From an uncultured Opitutia bacterium (GTDB taxonomy: Bacteria > Verrucomicrobiota > Verrucomicrobiae > Opitutales > MB11C04), in the NCBI GenBank assembly GCA_913048545.1, contig CAJWWH010000001.1, positions 1 to 54,758 of the forward strand: a DNA stretch of 54,758 bases, given 5' to 3'. Below the pieces are notes generated by a model that was given only the letters and a program-made list of their open reading frames with translations, had not been told where the DNA came from and made no database searches. Shown in pieces: positions 8,812-17,526 of this stretch; position 1 is the stretch's first letter; each line of letters begins with the position of its first letter. Made by a program: the position numbers and the translations under genes.

Positions 8812-10029
8812 TTATGATTGGGAATCAAGCCCCACCATGGTTCGGAATTTATTAATAAATCCCTTCTCCGCATCTTCCTTTTTGGGACCTGGTAATCCGT
8901 GGTCTTCCAAACCGTAGTGTAACAGACCAAGAACGGTTGCATTTTCCGGGCTTGCCAGTTCAGAATCGATTCCCGATGGAAAACTTGCCCTGCGTGTGGT
9001 GAATCCTAAAATTTTACTGGCAATCTGCTCCACTCCGGGAAGAAGTGAAGCACCACCTGTAAGTAATATCCCGCCCTTTAATTCATCCGGGTCAAGTAGC
9101 CCCTCTAATTCCTTACTCATGATTTCAAATAGTTCCACGATCCGGACATGAATCACATCGGTAATTGCTTTTCGGGGAATGGATCGGTCTCCAATTGTTT
9201 TGTTCCCAATAATCCATAAATCCTCACCTTCATCCATCGGGTCGAAGACTGCTTTCCCATGCTCGATTTTCAACTTTTCGGCATACGGTTCAAGTATACG
9301 CAGCCCCATACTCAAATCTCCGGTTACATGGTCACCCCCTACTGGGATTACTCCAGTGCGGGCAACAAACCCCTGCCGATAAAGGGCAAAATCCGTTACG
9401 CCTGCCCCCATATCGATTACCAAGGTACCTGCCCGCCTTAAGTCTGGCCCAGCCATCATCGTGGAGGAGGCGATGGAAGAAAGAATTAAATCTTTCACCT
9501 CAATACTGTAATTACTGATTACATGGAGTGCCAATTCAATGGCGTGATTATCCCCGTCGATTGACCAGTAACCGAGATCCACTTTTGACCCAAACATGCC
9601 AACGGGGTCCTGGACGACCCGTCCATCCAATAAAATTGGTCTTCGGACATGGTGAACATAGGTACGACCTTGATCCGGTTCCTTAAGCTTAGCCTCCTGT
9701 GCGGCACGTTGTACATCAGAGGCTTCCACCCGACTGTCGGAAGACGCAATGGAAGCCGACCCGCAAAGTTCATGACCGGTTAAATGGGAACCGGTCTGGG
9801 CAAGATAAACCTCATCCACCGTGGTCCCAGACATCTTCTCCGCGTCTTCTAAAGCTGAATGCACGGCAGCGGCCGCTTTTCTAAAATTGACGATTTCACC
9901 TTTCCTCATTCCCTCGTTGGGACGGGATGCCATACCGACCACATTTAGACTTCCATTCTCCGCAACTTCACCAATAAGAGCTTTCGCTTTTGAAGTTCCA
10001 ATTTCGACAGCACCTATAATTTTGCTCAT
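8812..10029 (-). CDS. ftsA: Cell division protein FtsA
   Basis: Actin-fold ATPase that tethers FtsZ to the inner membrane. 405 aa, close to the usual length. The N-terminus IIGAVEIGTSKAKALIGEV is the phosphate-1 motif with Glu, as in E. coli FtsA. Further on are the FtsA-specific subdomain (~85-165), the phosphate-2/adenosine region (TLVIDMGAGVTDFALY and GGILLTGGASLLPGVE), and a C-terminal amphipathic segment GFINKFRTMVGL suited to membrane binding. It sits between ftsQ and ftsZ on the same strand, 38-40 bp from each. No Shine-Dalgarno is seen before the ATG at 10029. Confidence 0.96.
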   Translation of the reverse strand: MSKIIGAVEIGTSKAKALIGEVAENGSLNVVGMASRPNEGMRKGEIVNFRKAAAAVHSALEDAEKMSGTTVDEVYLAQTGSHLTGHELCGSASIASSDSRVEASDVQRAAQEAKLKEPDQGRTYVHHVRRPILLDGRVVQDPVGMFGSKVDLGYWSIDGDNHAIELALHVISNYSIEVKDLILSSIASSTMMAGPDLRRAGTLVIDMGAGVTDFALYRQGFVARTGVIPVGGDHVTGDLSMGLRILEPYAEKLKIEHGKAVFDPMDEGEDLWIIGNKTIGDRSIPRKAITDVIHVRIVELFEIMSKELEGLLDPDELKGGILLTGGASLLPGVEQIASKILGFTTRRASFPSGIDSELASPENATVLGLLHYGLEDHGLPGPKKEDAEKGFINKFRTMVGLDSQS

Positions 10030-10069
10030 TTCTTGGTATGGTTAATTTTTTATTTTTCGATACGGGAAA

Positions 10070-10987
10070 TTAATGAGTACTCAGCTTTGCGAAAACTGAA
10101 CGGTCATGTGAAAGATCAATCGATTCCACAACTCGCGTCCGCCTAAAATCGTTTTCCGAGAGCAGATATTTTAAACGACGAAGCTGATTGGCAAAATCGC
10201 GCGGAGCAAAACGCAGATTACGCACTTTTCTTGACTTCACATGAATGTGAGCACCCGCATCATCCTGATGAGGTCTCTGATAGGAAATAATCTGCCAGTC
10301 CTGATAAAAACCAGGGTAGTCTTTCCGCACAAGTTCAAGCAGCGGGGAAACGACGGCCACACCCTGAAGCTTTTCATACCCTCCCCCTTCTAAAGGTTTA
10401 AGCATATCCGATTGTAAATTTAAAAAAGGTAAATGGATCAGACTGGCATAGCTGTAGCAGCTACCTTGATAAAGAAAACCGTCCGAAGCAATCAGCCATG
10501 TTTGCTCCCCTTTTGTTTTCGATCGCAGGCAAAGTCTTAAAATTGGTTTTTTCTCATGAATTTCAACCTTCAGGGTAGCGGGAAATTGACGGCTGACTCT
10601 GGCGAAAGATATTTGCGGCTCCCTATTTAACTCAGTCTGGATTTTTTCGATATCGAGATCCATTAGAGTTCGGCCTCGCATGGGACCAAACCAATTTTTA
10701 AACCAATTCTTATGTAAAACACCATCGCTCTCAAACTGCAAATTTGCGATTGGTACTCCTGCACCGGTTAAATCAATCGGGCCTGATTCTGGCTTTGCCT
10801 GTTGCTGTAAAAACCATCCGACAAACCCCAATGCACCGATTACCAATATTATTCCCAAAAATCTGCTTATTCCCATAAGTCTTTTACGGCGGGCTGCTTT
10901 CGAAGCCGGTCGGCGTGATGTCTTGGGCGCGAGGTTTTTCCAATTCCCTGATCGTCCACTGGGGTTCGATTTATTTTTCTTGGTCAT
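10070..10987 (-). CDS. ftsQ: Cell division protein FtsQ/DivIB
   Basis: Bitopic divisome protein linking early and late division proteins. About 305 aa from the ATG at 10987; a TTG two codons upstream (10993) would also be in frame. The cytoplasmic N-terminus is very basic (Lys/Arg-rich to ~residue 40), followed by one membrane helix (FLGIILVIGALGFVGWFL). A POTRA-like domain follows (MDLDIEKIQTELNREPQIS, then the FPATLKVEIHEKKPIL strand), then the FtsQ-specific domain. Sequence conservation in this family is low, so the call leans on topology, the POTRA motif and the ddl-ftsQ-ftsA order, all of which agree. Confidence 0.92.
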   Translation of the reverse strand: MTKKNKSNPSGRSGNWKNLAPKTSRRPASKAARRKRLMGISRFLGIILVIGALGFVGWFLQQQAKPESGPIDLTGAGVPIANLQFESDGVLHKNWFKNWFGPMRGRTLMDLDIEKIQTELNREPQISFARVSRQFPATLKVEIHEKKPILRLCLRSKTKGEQTWLIASDGFLYQGSCYSYASLIHLPFLNLQSDMLKPLEGGGYEKLQGVAVVSPLLELVRKDYPGFYQDWQIISYQRPHQDDAGAHIHVKSRKVRNLRFAPRDFANQLRRLKYLLSENDFRRTRVVESIDLSHDRSVFAKLSTH

Positions 10988-10996
10988 AAGCAAAAT

Positions 10997-11938
10997 TTAC
11001 AAGGTTACAAGTGACTTCCGGCTATGACGATCGATAGCGGGTTTGAGGAGTTCCTTGGCTAATTTCATGAAATCGTAGCCCGCACATGAAGCACTCTTGG
11101 GAAGTAAACTTGTTTCGGTAAGACCGGGTAGTGTGTTGATTTCAAGAAAATGGGCATTTCCATCCTCACATATTATAAAATCAACCCGGGCAAAATCCCT
11201 GCACCCACATGCATGAAAGGAATCAAGGGCGAAGGTTTTAACTTCGTTTTCTATGTCAGAGTCAAGGATTGCGGGGAAACGATACTCAGTGGAACCAGGT
11301 GAATACTTTCTCTCAAAATCATAGACTCCACCTTTGGGGATCACTTCAACAATGCCAAGCGAGCAACCGTTGAGTATTCCCACCGTAACTTCGCGCCCGA
11401 ACACCCTCTTTTCTATCATCCAATTTCCCGGAGTTATTTTCTGAAGTGTTTCACGAAGCTCCCTCTCTCCATTCAATACATAAAGGGCAACGCTGCTCCC
11501 CTGATCAATAGGTTTTAAAACTAAATCCTGTCCAATCGATGAAAGTACCTCGAAAATATTCAATTCCTTCGGATCCTTGAAACTTAACCCCGGGGCCACT
11601 CGAACGCTTGCCCGTTCAACCGCTTTTTTAGCGGCATATTTATCCATACATAAGCGACTCGATACTGAGTCGCTGCCACAATAAGTAATTCCCTTTTCTT
11701 CGAATAAAGTTTGGAGACGACCGTCTTCCCCGAAAGTTCCGTGAATTGCAGGAAAGACAACGGTTGTATCAGAATCAATCCCTGCAGGAAGAGACTCTTC
11801 ATTCAATTCAATCAAATCCACAAGGAAATTCTCCTTCAATGCATGGGCCAATGCATTTCCAGTTGAAATCGAAACATCTCGTTCTGGGCCAACACCACCA
11901 GTCAGAATACAAATCTTAAAATCTTTATTATTCTTCAT
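10997..11938 (-). CDS. ddl: D-alanine--D-alanine ligase
   Basis: ATP-grasp enzyme joining two D-Ala for the peptidoglycan stem peptide; the product feeds MurF. 313 aa from the ATG at 11938 (a TTG sits one codon upstream). Motifs: the ERDVSISTG substrate-binding N-terminus, LKPIDQGSS ATP-grasp lysine and Ser region, REVTVGIL, omega-loop YDFERKYSPG, and the metal-binding EINTLPGLTETSLLP. The Lys-Tyr pair of the omega loop is present; a Phe at that Tyr is the hallmark of D-Ala-D-Lac ligases. This therefore looks like an ordinary D-Ala-D-Ala enzyme. It lies between murC/murB and ftsQ with only a few bases on each side. Confidence 0.96.
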   Translation of the reverse strand: MKNNKDFKICILTGGVGPERDVSISTGNALAHALKENFLVDLIELNEESLPAGIDSDTTVVFPAIHGTFGEDGRLQTLFEEKGITYCGSDSVSSRLCMDKYAAKKAVERASVRVAPGLSFKDPKELNIFEVLSSIGQDLVLKPIDQGSSVALYVLNGERELRETLQKITPGNWMIEKRVFGREVTVGILNGCSLGIVEVIPKGGVYDFERKYSPGSTEYRFPAILDSDIENEVKTFALDSFHACGCRDFARVDFIICEDGNAHFLEINTLPGLTETSLLPKSASCAGYDFMKLAKELLKPAIDRHSRKSLVTL

Positions 11939-11944
11939 CAAATT

Positions 11945-14152
11945 CTAGGATAAAAATTCGTTCCACGATTTGCCCATCAAAGTTACCTCTGGCTGAAGCG
12001 TCAGTCCTTGGGTTTCTCGAATCCGTTCACGAACCCTTTGAATTAAGGAAATTACTTCGTCCGCAGTTGCCCCACCTTTATTAAGAATAAAGTTGGCGTG
12101 CAGGTCAGAAACCTCTGCTCCGCCTACACGCTCACCTTTTAACCCGTCCTGCTCAATTAAAAACCCGGCTGAGAAATGATCAGGATTCTGAAATATACAA
12201 CCCGCACTGGCTTCACGGGGTTGAGACGCCCGTCGACGTTTAGCCAATTTCTCAATCGCTTTACGAATTTCCCGGTGATTTGATTTACCATCTGCTTTTA
12301 ATTTTGCCCGCAGGGCTATTCCGTCAAAGGCTTCTCGGCAATATCGGTATCCCACATTTAAATCAGTCCCGGGAATTTCACGAATACTGCCATCGGGCAG
12401 CAGGAAAGAAACCCATTCAACAAGGTCAAATGTTTCCCATCCCATTGCTCCGGCATTCATTCTCAGTGCACCTCCTAATGTCCCTGGGATTCCTTCCAAA
12501 AATTCAAAACCCGTCAAACCATGGGCACAGGCAAAACTGCAAATCTCTTTCAACCTTGCTCCCGCACCGACTACGAGTGCATGTTCAGATCGACAAGTGA
12601 TTTCTTTCCAAAATTTCCCTTTCAGACGAATGACAAGTCCACCAAATCCATCATCCGGAACAATTAAGTTTGATCCTCTTCCAATCATTGCCCGGGAAAT
12701 ATTAAAGAGGTTACTTGCCTCCACCAGCGACCTTAAATCTTCTGAGTTACTGGGTTCGGAATACCAACGGGCACTACCGCCCACTCTCAAAGTGGTTTTG
12801 TTTGCCAAAGGTTCGTTTTCCCGTAGCACAGTTTGATTCGATAATTTATTATTAAGATAGAAAGAGAAGGCATCCGTTTTATTACCTTTTGCCTTTTCCC
12901 ACGCTGAAAATCCGTCTGCCCACCGCTCAAGATCTCCGGCACCAATAAAAAGAACTTGATCTTTCTCGGGAGCAATGGGTGTGGGTCCAAGAATATCGCA
13001 AAGATGGGAAAAATCAGAAAAGATGCGAGCACGCTGCCTCAGGCGGGGGGGCAGGTAGCCGACAAGACTTTCCACTGATCCAGCTGGGTCGAATTCCTCA
13101 AAAGCCGAGTAAGTGGGGAGAAGATGAAGTTCGTCCGCTTGTGAAAGTTCCTCCGCAAAATTTTTCGCCAATGCATGGGTTCGGGTAAATCGGTGTGGCT
13201 GAAAGACAACCTGAAGTGAATGCTTGGGCAGAAGCAAACGACGGCGACTCAAAAAAGCGTTAATTTCAGTTGGGTGATGAGCGTAATCCTCCACAATTGA
13301 CCGTGTGTGGCTCTCATGCAATATCGTTTCCCTCCGATCAATCCCCGGAAAATCATCGAAATTAACCGCGGATAAATCAACTCCTAAGACCGTTCCAGCC
13401 GCGAGAACTGCGGAAATGTTGTTTTGCCTATATTCTGAAGGATCATTCTTTACAATGAAAGTAGACAATTTCTTTTCATTTTCTGCCCGGGCCCATTTGG
13501 AAAGCTCAGAATTATCCGGGGTTATAATAGTCGAACTCGTTCTTGAAAATAATGAACGGAAAGTTTCGCCAAGAGACTCTTTTGAATCATATTGATCCAC
13601 ATGATCCCACTCACAATTAAGGGCAAGCGTGACTGCGGGTGAGAAAAAATTTATGGTCCCATCACTTTCATCGACTTCCAATATAAGCCAACTGTTTTTC
13701 TCGAAGTGCCCGGGTGGCAGTTGATTGTTTATAAAACTGCCCCCGACTAAATAAGAGCATTGAAACTCAACCTGGGACAATGCCCAGCAAAGCATACCGG
13801 TTGTTGAGGTCTTCCCATGACTCCCTACAATTGCGAGAGTTTTCCTTTTCGCAGTCAACCGCGCTAAAAACTCACCTCTTTGATAGACCGGGGTTTCCAT
13901 CGCCTGCCAATTCCTGACCAGTTTACTGTCCATTGGAATCGCACTTGAACGGACTACACAGTCCGGTTTGACTAAAGGAGTGGGTTCACTGAGTACTTCA
14001 ATTCCAGCATCTACCAAGTGAGATCGTAAAGGTTCGCGAAATCGGTCATCATAGGCTTCCACCTGAATTCCCGCACCCTGAAGGTAAAGGGCAAGTGGAG
14101 CCATGCCCATACCACCGGCACCCAGTAAAAGTACTCGCTTGGGAGTTTTCAT
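11945..14152 (-). CDS. murC/murB: Fused UDP-N-acetylmuramate--L-alanine ligase / UDP-N-acetylenolpyruvoylglucosamine reductase (MurC-MurB)
   Basis: 735 aa carrying two consecutive cytoplasmic enzymes. The MurC half (~1-430) has the LLLGAGGMGMAPLA nucleotide fold, P-loop GSHGKTSTTGM, WDHVDQY and DYAHHPTEI, all typical of MurC. The MurB half (~440-735) has the FAD-binding TTLRVGG, GRGSNLIV and EGIPGTLGGALRMNAGAMG, catalytic-region GYRYCREAF, AGCIFQNP (Cys where E. coli has Ser229) and a final LQPEVTLMG. MurB makes UDP-MurNAc and MurC adds L-Ala, so the fusion links two successive reactions. The start ATG overlaps the murG stop (ATGA). No frameshift or stop interrupts the join. Confidence 0.97.
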   Translation of the reverse strand: MKTPKRVLLLGAGGMGMAPLALYLQGAGIQVEAYDDRFREPLRSHLVDAGIEVLSEPTPLVKPDCVVRSSAIPMDSKLVRNWQAMETPVYQRGEFLARLTAKRKTLAIVGSHGKTSTTGMLCWALSQVEFQCSYLVGGSFINNQLPPGHFEKNSWLILEVDESDGTINFFSPAVTLALNCEWDHVDQYDSKESLGETFRSLFSRTSSTIITPDNSELSKWARAENEKKLSTFIVKNDPSEYRQNNISAVLAAGTVLGVDLSAVNFDDFPGIDRRETILHESHTRSIVEDYAHHPTEINAFLSRRRLLLPKHSLQVVFQPHRFTRTHALAKNFAEELSQADELHLLPTYSAFEEFDPAGSVESLVGYLPPRLRQRARIFSDFSHLCDILGPTPIAPEKDQVLFIGAGDLERWADGFSAWEKAKGNKTDAFSFYLNNKLSNQTVLRENEPLANKTTLRVGGSARWYSEPSNSEDLRSLVEASNLFNISRAMIGRGSNLIVPDDGFGGLVIRLKGKFWKEITCRSEHALVVGAGARLKEICSFACAHGLTGFEFLEGIPGTLGGALRMNAGAMGWETFDLVEWVSFLLPDGSIREIPGTDLNVGYRYCREAFDGIALRAKLKADGKSNHREIRKAIEKLAKRRRASQPREASAGCIFQNPDHFSAGFLIEQDGLKGERVGGAEVSDLHANFILNKGGATADEVISLIQRVRERIRETQGLTLQPEVTLMGKSWNEFLS

Positions 14153-15288
14153 CCGATCATTCGCAGGACTCCACCTTGAATCGGTTCATTGGCGGCACGG
14201 TCTTTTAAGCACTGACAGATATCATCCGATATTCGACTGGCAACATCACCACAATCCAAAGCGAACAGATTACGGCGGAGAATCGTGCGGAAGTCCTCGT
14301 TGAACATAACTTCACGGACTTCGTCCAATAAATTCTCACTCATGTTATCTTCAGCACACAAAATTGACCCTCCCTTTAATTCCAGAAATTCACCGTTTAA
14401 GAATTGATGATTATCTGCAGCAAAGGGATAGGGAATAAGAATTGAGGGAATTCTACAGCGAACAATTTCCGCAATTGCACCCGCACCTGCCCTTGAAATA
14501 ACTAAATCCGCCGCAGAAAGTACCGTATTCATTTCATCGGTGAATGAAACAAACCGGTTTGTGACGATTTGACCTCCCAATCCTTCTAATTGGACCACTC
14601 CGGAACTTTCATTATTCATTCCAGTAAGGCAATAGGTGGAGATTCCTTCAGCAGCAAGGCTCTCCAAATTGTCTTTGACCCACCGGTTTAAAGCAACCGC
14701 ACCCTGACTGCCCCCTAAGACCACAAGTAATCGGTCCTGTAAAGATATACCAAGTTGTTTGCGGGCACGTTCTTTTGGAATTCTCCGAAATTCTTTCCTC
14801 AAAGGATATCCAATATTTCGGATCACTTCGGGTGAGATACCATCGAGAAGAACACCTTCAGGGAGATACAACCGGTTCGACCTTTTTGCCAAAAATCGGA
14901 CTGCTTTTCCCACTGCACGGTTAGCTTCGTGAATAAAGACGGGAATCCCGCGTGCCCTTGCCGCCATGGCCGGACCGAATGAGGAAAACCCACCAAACCC
15001 TACCAATGCATCAGCACCCACTCTCCCAAAAAATCGATAAGAACGAAGGAAAGAAAAAATAAAACCATAGACAAATCGGGCCAAACCAAGAGGGGATTTG
15101 ATAAGCGGTGCTCCCGGCATGGGTTCAAAACTGAGTTTCGGGTATTTTCGGGAGAGTCGTGAATCAACCGCTTTCTGGCTGATAAAAAGCCAGGATGGAT
15201 ATCCTTTCTCCTCGAGATTTTGGGCAAGCGCAATTCCCGGAGTTAAATGACCACCAGTCCCTCCGCACGCAATGACAACATTTCTCAT
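14149..15288 (-). CDS. murG: Undecaprenyl-PP-MurNAc-pentapeptide GlcNAc transferase MurG
   Basis: Peripheral inner-membrane GT-B glycosyltransferase that turns lipid I into lipid II using UDP-GlcNAc. 379 aa. The N-terminal signature ACGGTGGHLTPGIALA, FGGFSSFGPAMAARARGIP, HEANRAVGKAVRFLAK, VLGGSQGAVALNR and the C-terminal donor-site SRAGAGAIAEI are all present. The last region, IPYPFAADNHQ, matches the canonical 'PxPxAxDxHQ' motif. Both ends overlap neighbours by ATGA junctions (ftsW upstream, murC/murB downstream), consistent with translational coupling. Confidence 0.97.
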   Translation of the reverse strand: MRNVVIACGGTGGHLTPGIALAQNLEEKGYPSWLFISQKAVDSRLSRKYPKLSFEPMPGAPLIKSPLGLARFVYGFIFSFLRSYRFFGRVGADALVGFGGFSSFGPAMAARARGIPVFIHEANRAVGKAVRFLAKRSNRLYLPEGVLLDGISPEVIRNIGYPLRKEFRRIPKERARKQLGISLQDRLLVVLGGSQGAVALNRWVKDNLESLAAEGISTYCLTGMNNESSGVVQLEGLGGQIVTNRFVSFTDEMNTVLSAADLVISRAGAGAIAEIVRCRIPSILIPYPFAADNHQFLNGEFLELKGGSILCAEDNMSENLLDEVREVMFNEDFRTILRRNLFALDCGDVASRISDDICQCLKDRAANEPIQGGVLRMIG

Positions 15289-16436
15289 ATTTCCTTGATT
15301 TCTCTTGGTTGATGAAGCTTTGGATTATCCCATTTTCGGAAAACATTAATAATGATTCCTAAAAATACGAATGTGACCATGAGGTTGGAACCACCGTAAC
15401 TTATGAAAGGAAGAGACATCCCTTTGGTTGGCATTGACCCGGTCACCACACCCATATTGATTACCGCCTGAAGGGAGATGAATAAAAGTGCCCCCATCGC
15501 AAGTAAGTATTCATAAAGTCTGGGAGCTTGCCGCAAACGCCAGGCAACTAATACAAAAAGAAATAGAAAACAAAGAACAATTCCCATTGTGCATATTAAT
15601 CCAAGCTCCTCACCAATTACAGGGAAAATAAAATCGGTATGTGCTTCCGGTAAAAAATGCATTTGCTGGCGCCCCATACCCAGGCCCACTCCATTTAAGC
15701 CTCCCACCCCGAAAGCCAGCATGCCCTGCCAAAGTTGATAAGCACTGTCATTAGCATTTGCCTCTACATCCAGAAACGAGGTAACCCTGCGGATTCTCAC
15801 CGGATCGAAATATACCAGTACACTGAATGCGGCAATGGCGAGGGTGGCGACGGGTAACAACCATTTCAGACTTGTGCCGGATTGAAACATCAAAGTGGCC
15901 GCGACTGCTCCACACAAAAAACAGGTACCAAAATCGGGTTGCTTTAAAATTAAGCCGCAAATTACTCCAATTACAACTGATGGAATAAAAAAGCCATACA
16001 TGAACGTCTTGATTTTTCGTTGGTGGGTGGAGAAGTAAGCCGCCAGTCCAATAACCAAGCCAATTTTAGCAAATTCAGATGGTTGAATGCGCATAGGACC
16101 AAGACCAATCCAGCGTTGTGCCCCGTTCACTTTGATTCCCACTCCCGGTACGAGGGTCAGAATCAGACCCACTACGCAAAGGCCGAAAATCCACCATGAT
16201 TTCCCCTTCAACCAAGCCAAATTCATGTAGGACGCATAAAGCCCAATGGCAAAGGACAATCCTATCCAAATAATCTGCTTGGTCAGCAAGGTGTGAGCTC
16301 CCATCTTGGTCTTCACTCCTGCACTGAACAGCATTACCAGACCAAGAGTGGTCAGACCCAATGCCACTGCAATCAGGTAAACCGTGGTCCAATTTGTTGG
16401 TTTTACAAAATTTCTGCTTTCAACCGATCCCGCCAC
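15285..16436 (-). CDS. ftsW: Lipid II polymerase FtsW (SEDS family)
   Basis: Polytopic SEDS glycosyltransferase that polymerises septal glycan together with FtsI. 383 aa with about ten hydrophobic helices. Recognisable SEDS stretches: KVNGAQRWIGLGPMRIQPSE (the Asn-Gly-Ala-x-x-Trp loop), QPDFGTCFL, a large extracytoplasmic loop with the HTDFIFPVIGEELGL motif, and the C-terminal PTKGMSLPFISYGGSN. The start is GTG at 16436; the ATG at 16450 is in another frame. It could in principle be RodA, but the position between murD and murG favours FtsW. Confidence 0.95.
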   Translation of the reverse strand: MAGSVESRNFVKPTNWTTVYLIAVALGLTTLGLVMLFSAGVKTKMGAHTLLTKQIIWIGLSFAIGLYASYMNLAWLKGKSWWIFGLCVVGLILTLVPGVGIKVNGAQRWIGLGPMRIQPSEFAKIGLVIGLAAYFSTHQRKIKTFMYGFFIPSVVIGVICGLILKQPDFGTCFLCGAVAATLMFQSGTSLKWLLPVATLAIAAFSVLVYFDPVRIRRVTSFLDVEANANDSAYQLWQGMLAFGVGGLNGVGLGMGRQQMHFLPEAHTDFIFPVIGEELGLICTMGIVLCFLFLFVLVAWRLRQAPRLYEYLLAMGALLFISLQAVINMGVVTGSMPTKGMSLPFISYGGSNLMVTFVFLGIIINVFRKWDNPKLHQPREIKEI

Positions 16437-16482
16437 TTTTCCCTTTCCATTTTCACCCTTTTATTATGCAAATTTTAACCAA

Positions 16483-17511
16483 TCATTCCGGGACATCTAT
16501 TACCGGTCTTTCATCGATCACGCCTTTAAAAAAGTCCTGCACACTGGCAGGGTCAGTTTCTAAAGGAATTTCCTGACCGTCAACTGACTGATTCGAAGAA
16601 TCAAATGATGAGTCTGAAATAAGCAGTGATTGACCGATTCTGATTTTCCCCGCATCCGTCAAGTTGTTCAATTCCATGATTTGCTTCACCGTCATACCGT
16701 ATTTTGATGCAATTCGGGTCAGATTTTCTCCCTTACTTACTAAATGTGTCCCCGAACCGCTGGAAACATTTCCACTAGGCACCGATGTGACTGGCTGAAA
16801 AGATGAACCCTTCGGTATTACCAGAACCTGCCCCGGGCGAATAATCGAGTTCATGTCCATTCCGTTTTCATTCAGTAATTCGGATAGTGAAACCCCATGG
16901 AAATTAGAAATTTTTGATAAGTTATCTCCACCACGTACAGTATAGGTCGTAGATCCCTCTGGGACCTGAATGGAAGGTGTAGCAACCGCGGAAACAGGTG
17001 CCGCGTTCACTTCCCCTCCTGGGATCATGATCTCCTGTCCTATTTTAAGCTTTGAATCCTTTGATAAATTAGGGTTTGAACCAAGGAGTGTTTTCAATGT
17101 CATATTCTTTTTCCTCGCTATCCCCCATAATGTGTCACCCTTTGCAATTTTATAAACATTGAGGTTTTCAGGTCGCAGGTTCAAGTTATTCGTTATGTCA
17201 GTTTCGCCACCGGGAACGATGATAGAATCAGATGAATCTGGTTCGGCAGGTTCACCAGGCACAAACAGTTCACCCGCAATGGGTCGGGTCGGTTCCTGCA
17301 GTTCTCCCCCAGGCTTTGCCGGGGTATTTGAATCTGATTCAGAAATCCCTTCGTTAAAAGAGCCAATTCCCTCCTGTGTTTCCTCCTTTTCTTGCTCAGG
17401 TTCAGCCGGCTTTTTTTTGTCTACGGTCTGACAACCGGGTTGAAACATAACGAGTAGAATTACTCCCACATGCAGCGATAAAACAATTCCAAATATTTTT
17501 GTGAGTTTCAT
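16483..17511 (-). CDS. Membrane-anchored triple-LysM protein in the dcw cluster
   Basis: 342 aa. The N-terminus has a hydrophobic segment (residues 7-23) ending in FQPGCQ, which could be an anchor or a weak lipobox. An acidic, Pro/Glu-rich spacer follows (30-110), then three LysM peptidoglycan-binding domains: 118-164 (VYKIAKGDTLWGIARKK), 188-234 (TYTVRGGDNLSKISN) and 255-299 (THLVSKGENLTRIASKYGMT). A short tail ends at the C-terminus. No catalytic domain is visible, so it is a wall-binding protein, not a hydrolase by itself. It sits between murD and ftsW, where the classical cluster has no gene. A role in septal wall binding or as a factor for the FtsW/FtsI synthase is plausible but inferred only from position. 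Confidence 0.9.
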   Translation of the reverse strand: MKLTKIFGIVLSLHVGVILLVMFQPGCQTVDKKKPAEPEQEKEETQEGIGSFNEGISESDSNTPAKPGGELQEPTRPIAGELFVPGEPAEPDSSDSIIVPGGETDITNNLNLRPENLNVYKIAKGDTLWGIARKKNMTLKTLLGSNPNLSKDSKLKIGQEIMIPGGEVNAAPVSAVATPSIQVPEGSTTYTVRGGDNLSKISNFHGVSLSELLNENGMDMNSIIRPGQVLVIPKGSSFQPVTSVPSGNVSSGSGTHLVSKGENLTRIASKYGMTVKQIMELNNLTDAGKIRIGQSLLISDSSFDSSNQSVDGQEIPLETDPASVQDFFKGVIDERPVIDVPE

Positions 17512-17526
17512 GGTTTTTTTTCCTTA

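Noticed and set aside
11290..11340. Possible D-Ala-D-Lac specificity of Ddl because of a Phe in YDFERKY
   Set aside because: The decisive omega-loop position (E. coli Tyr216) aligns with the Tyr of KY, which is kept; the Phe is at the Tyr212 position.
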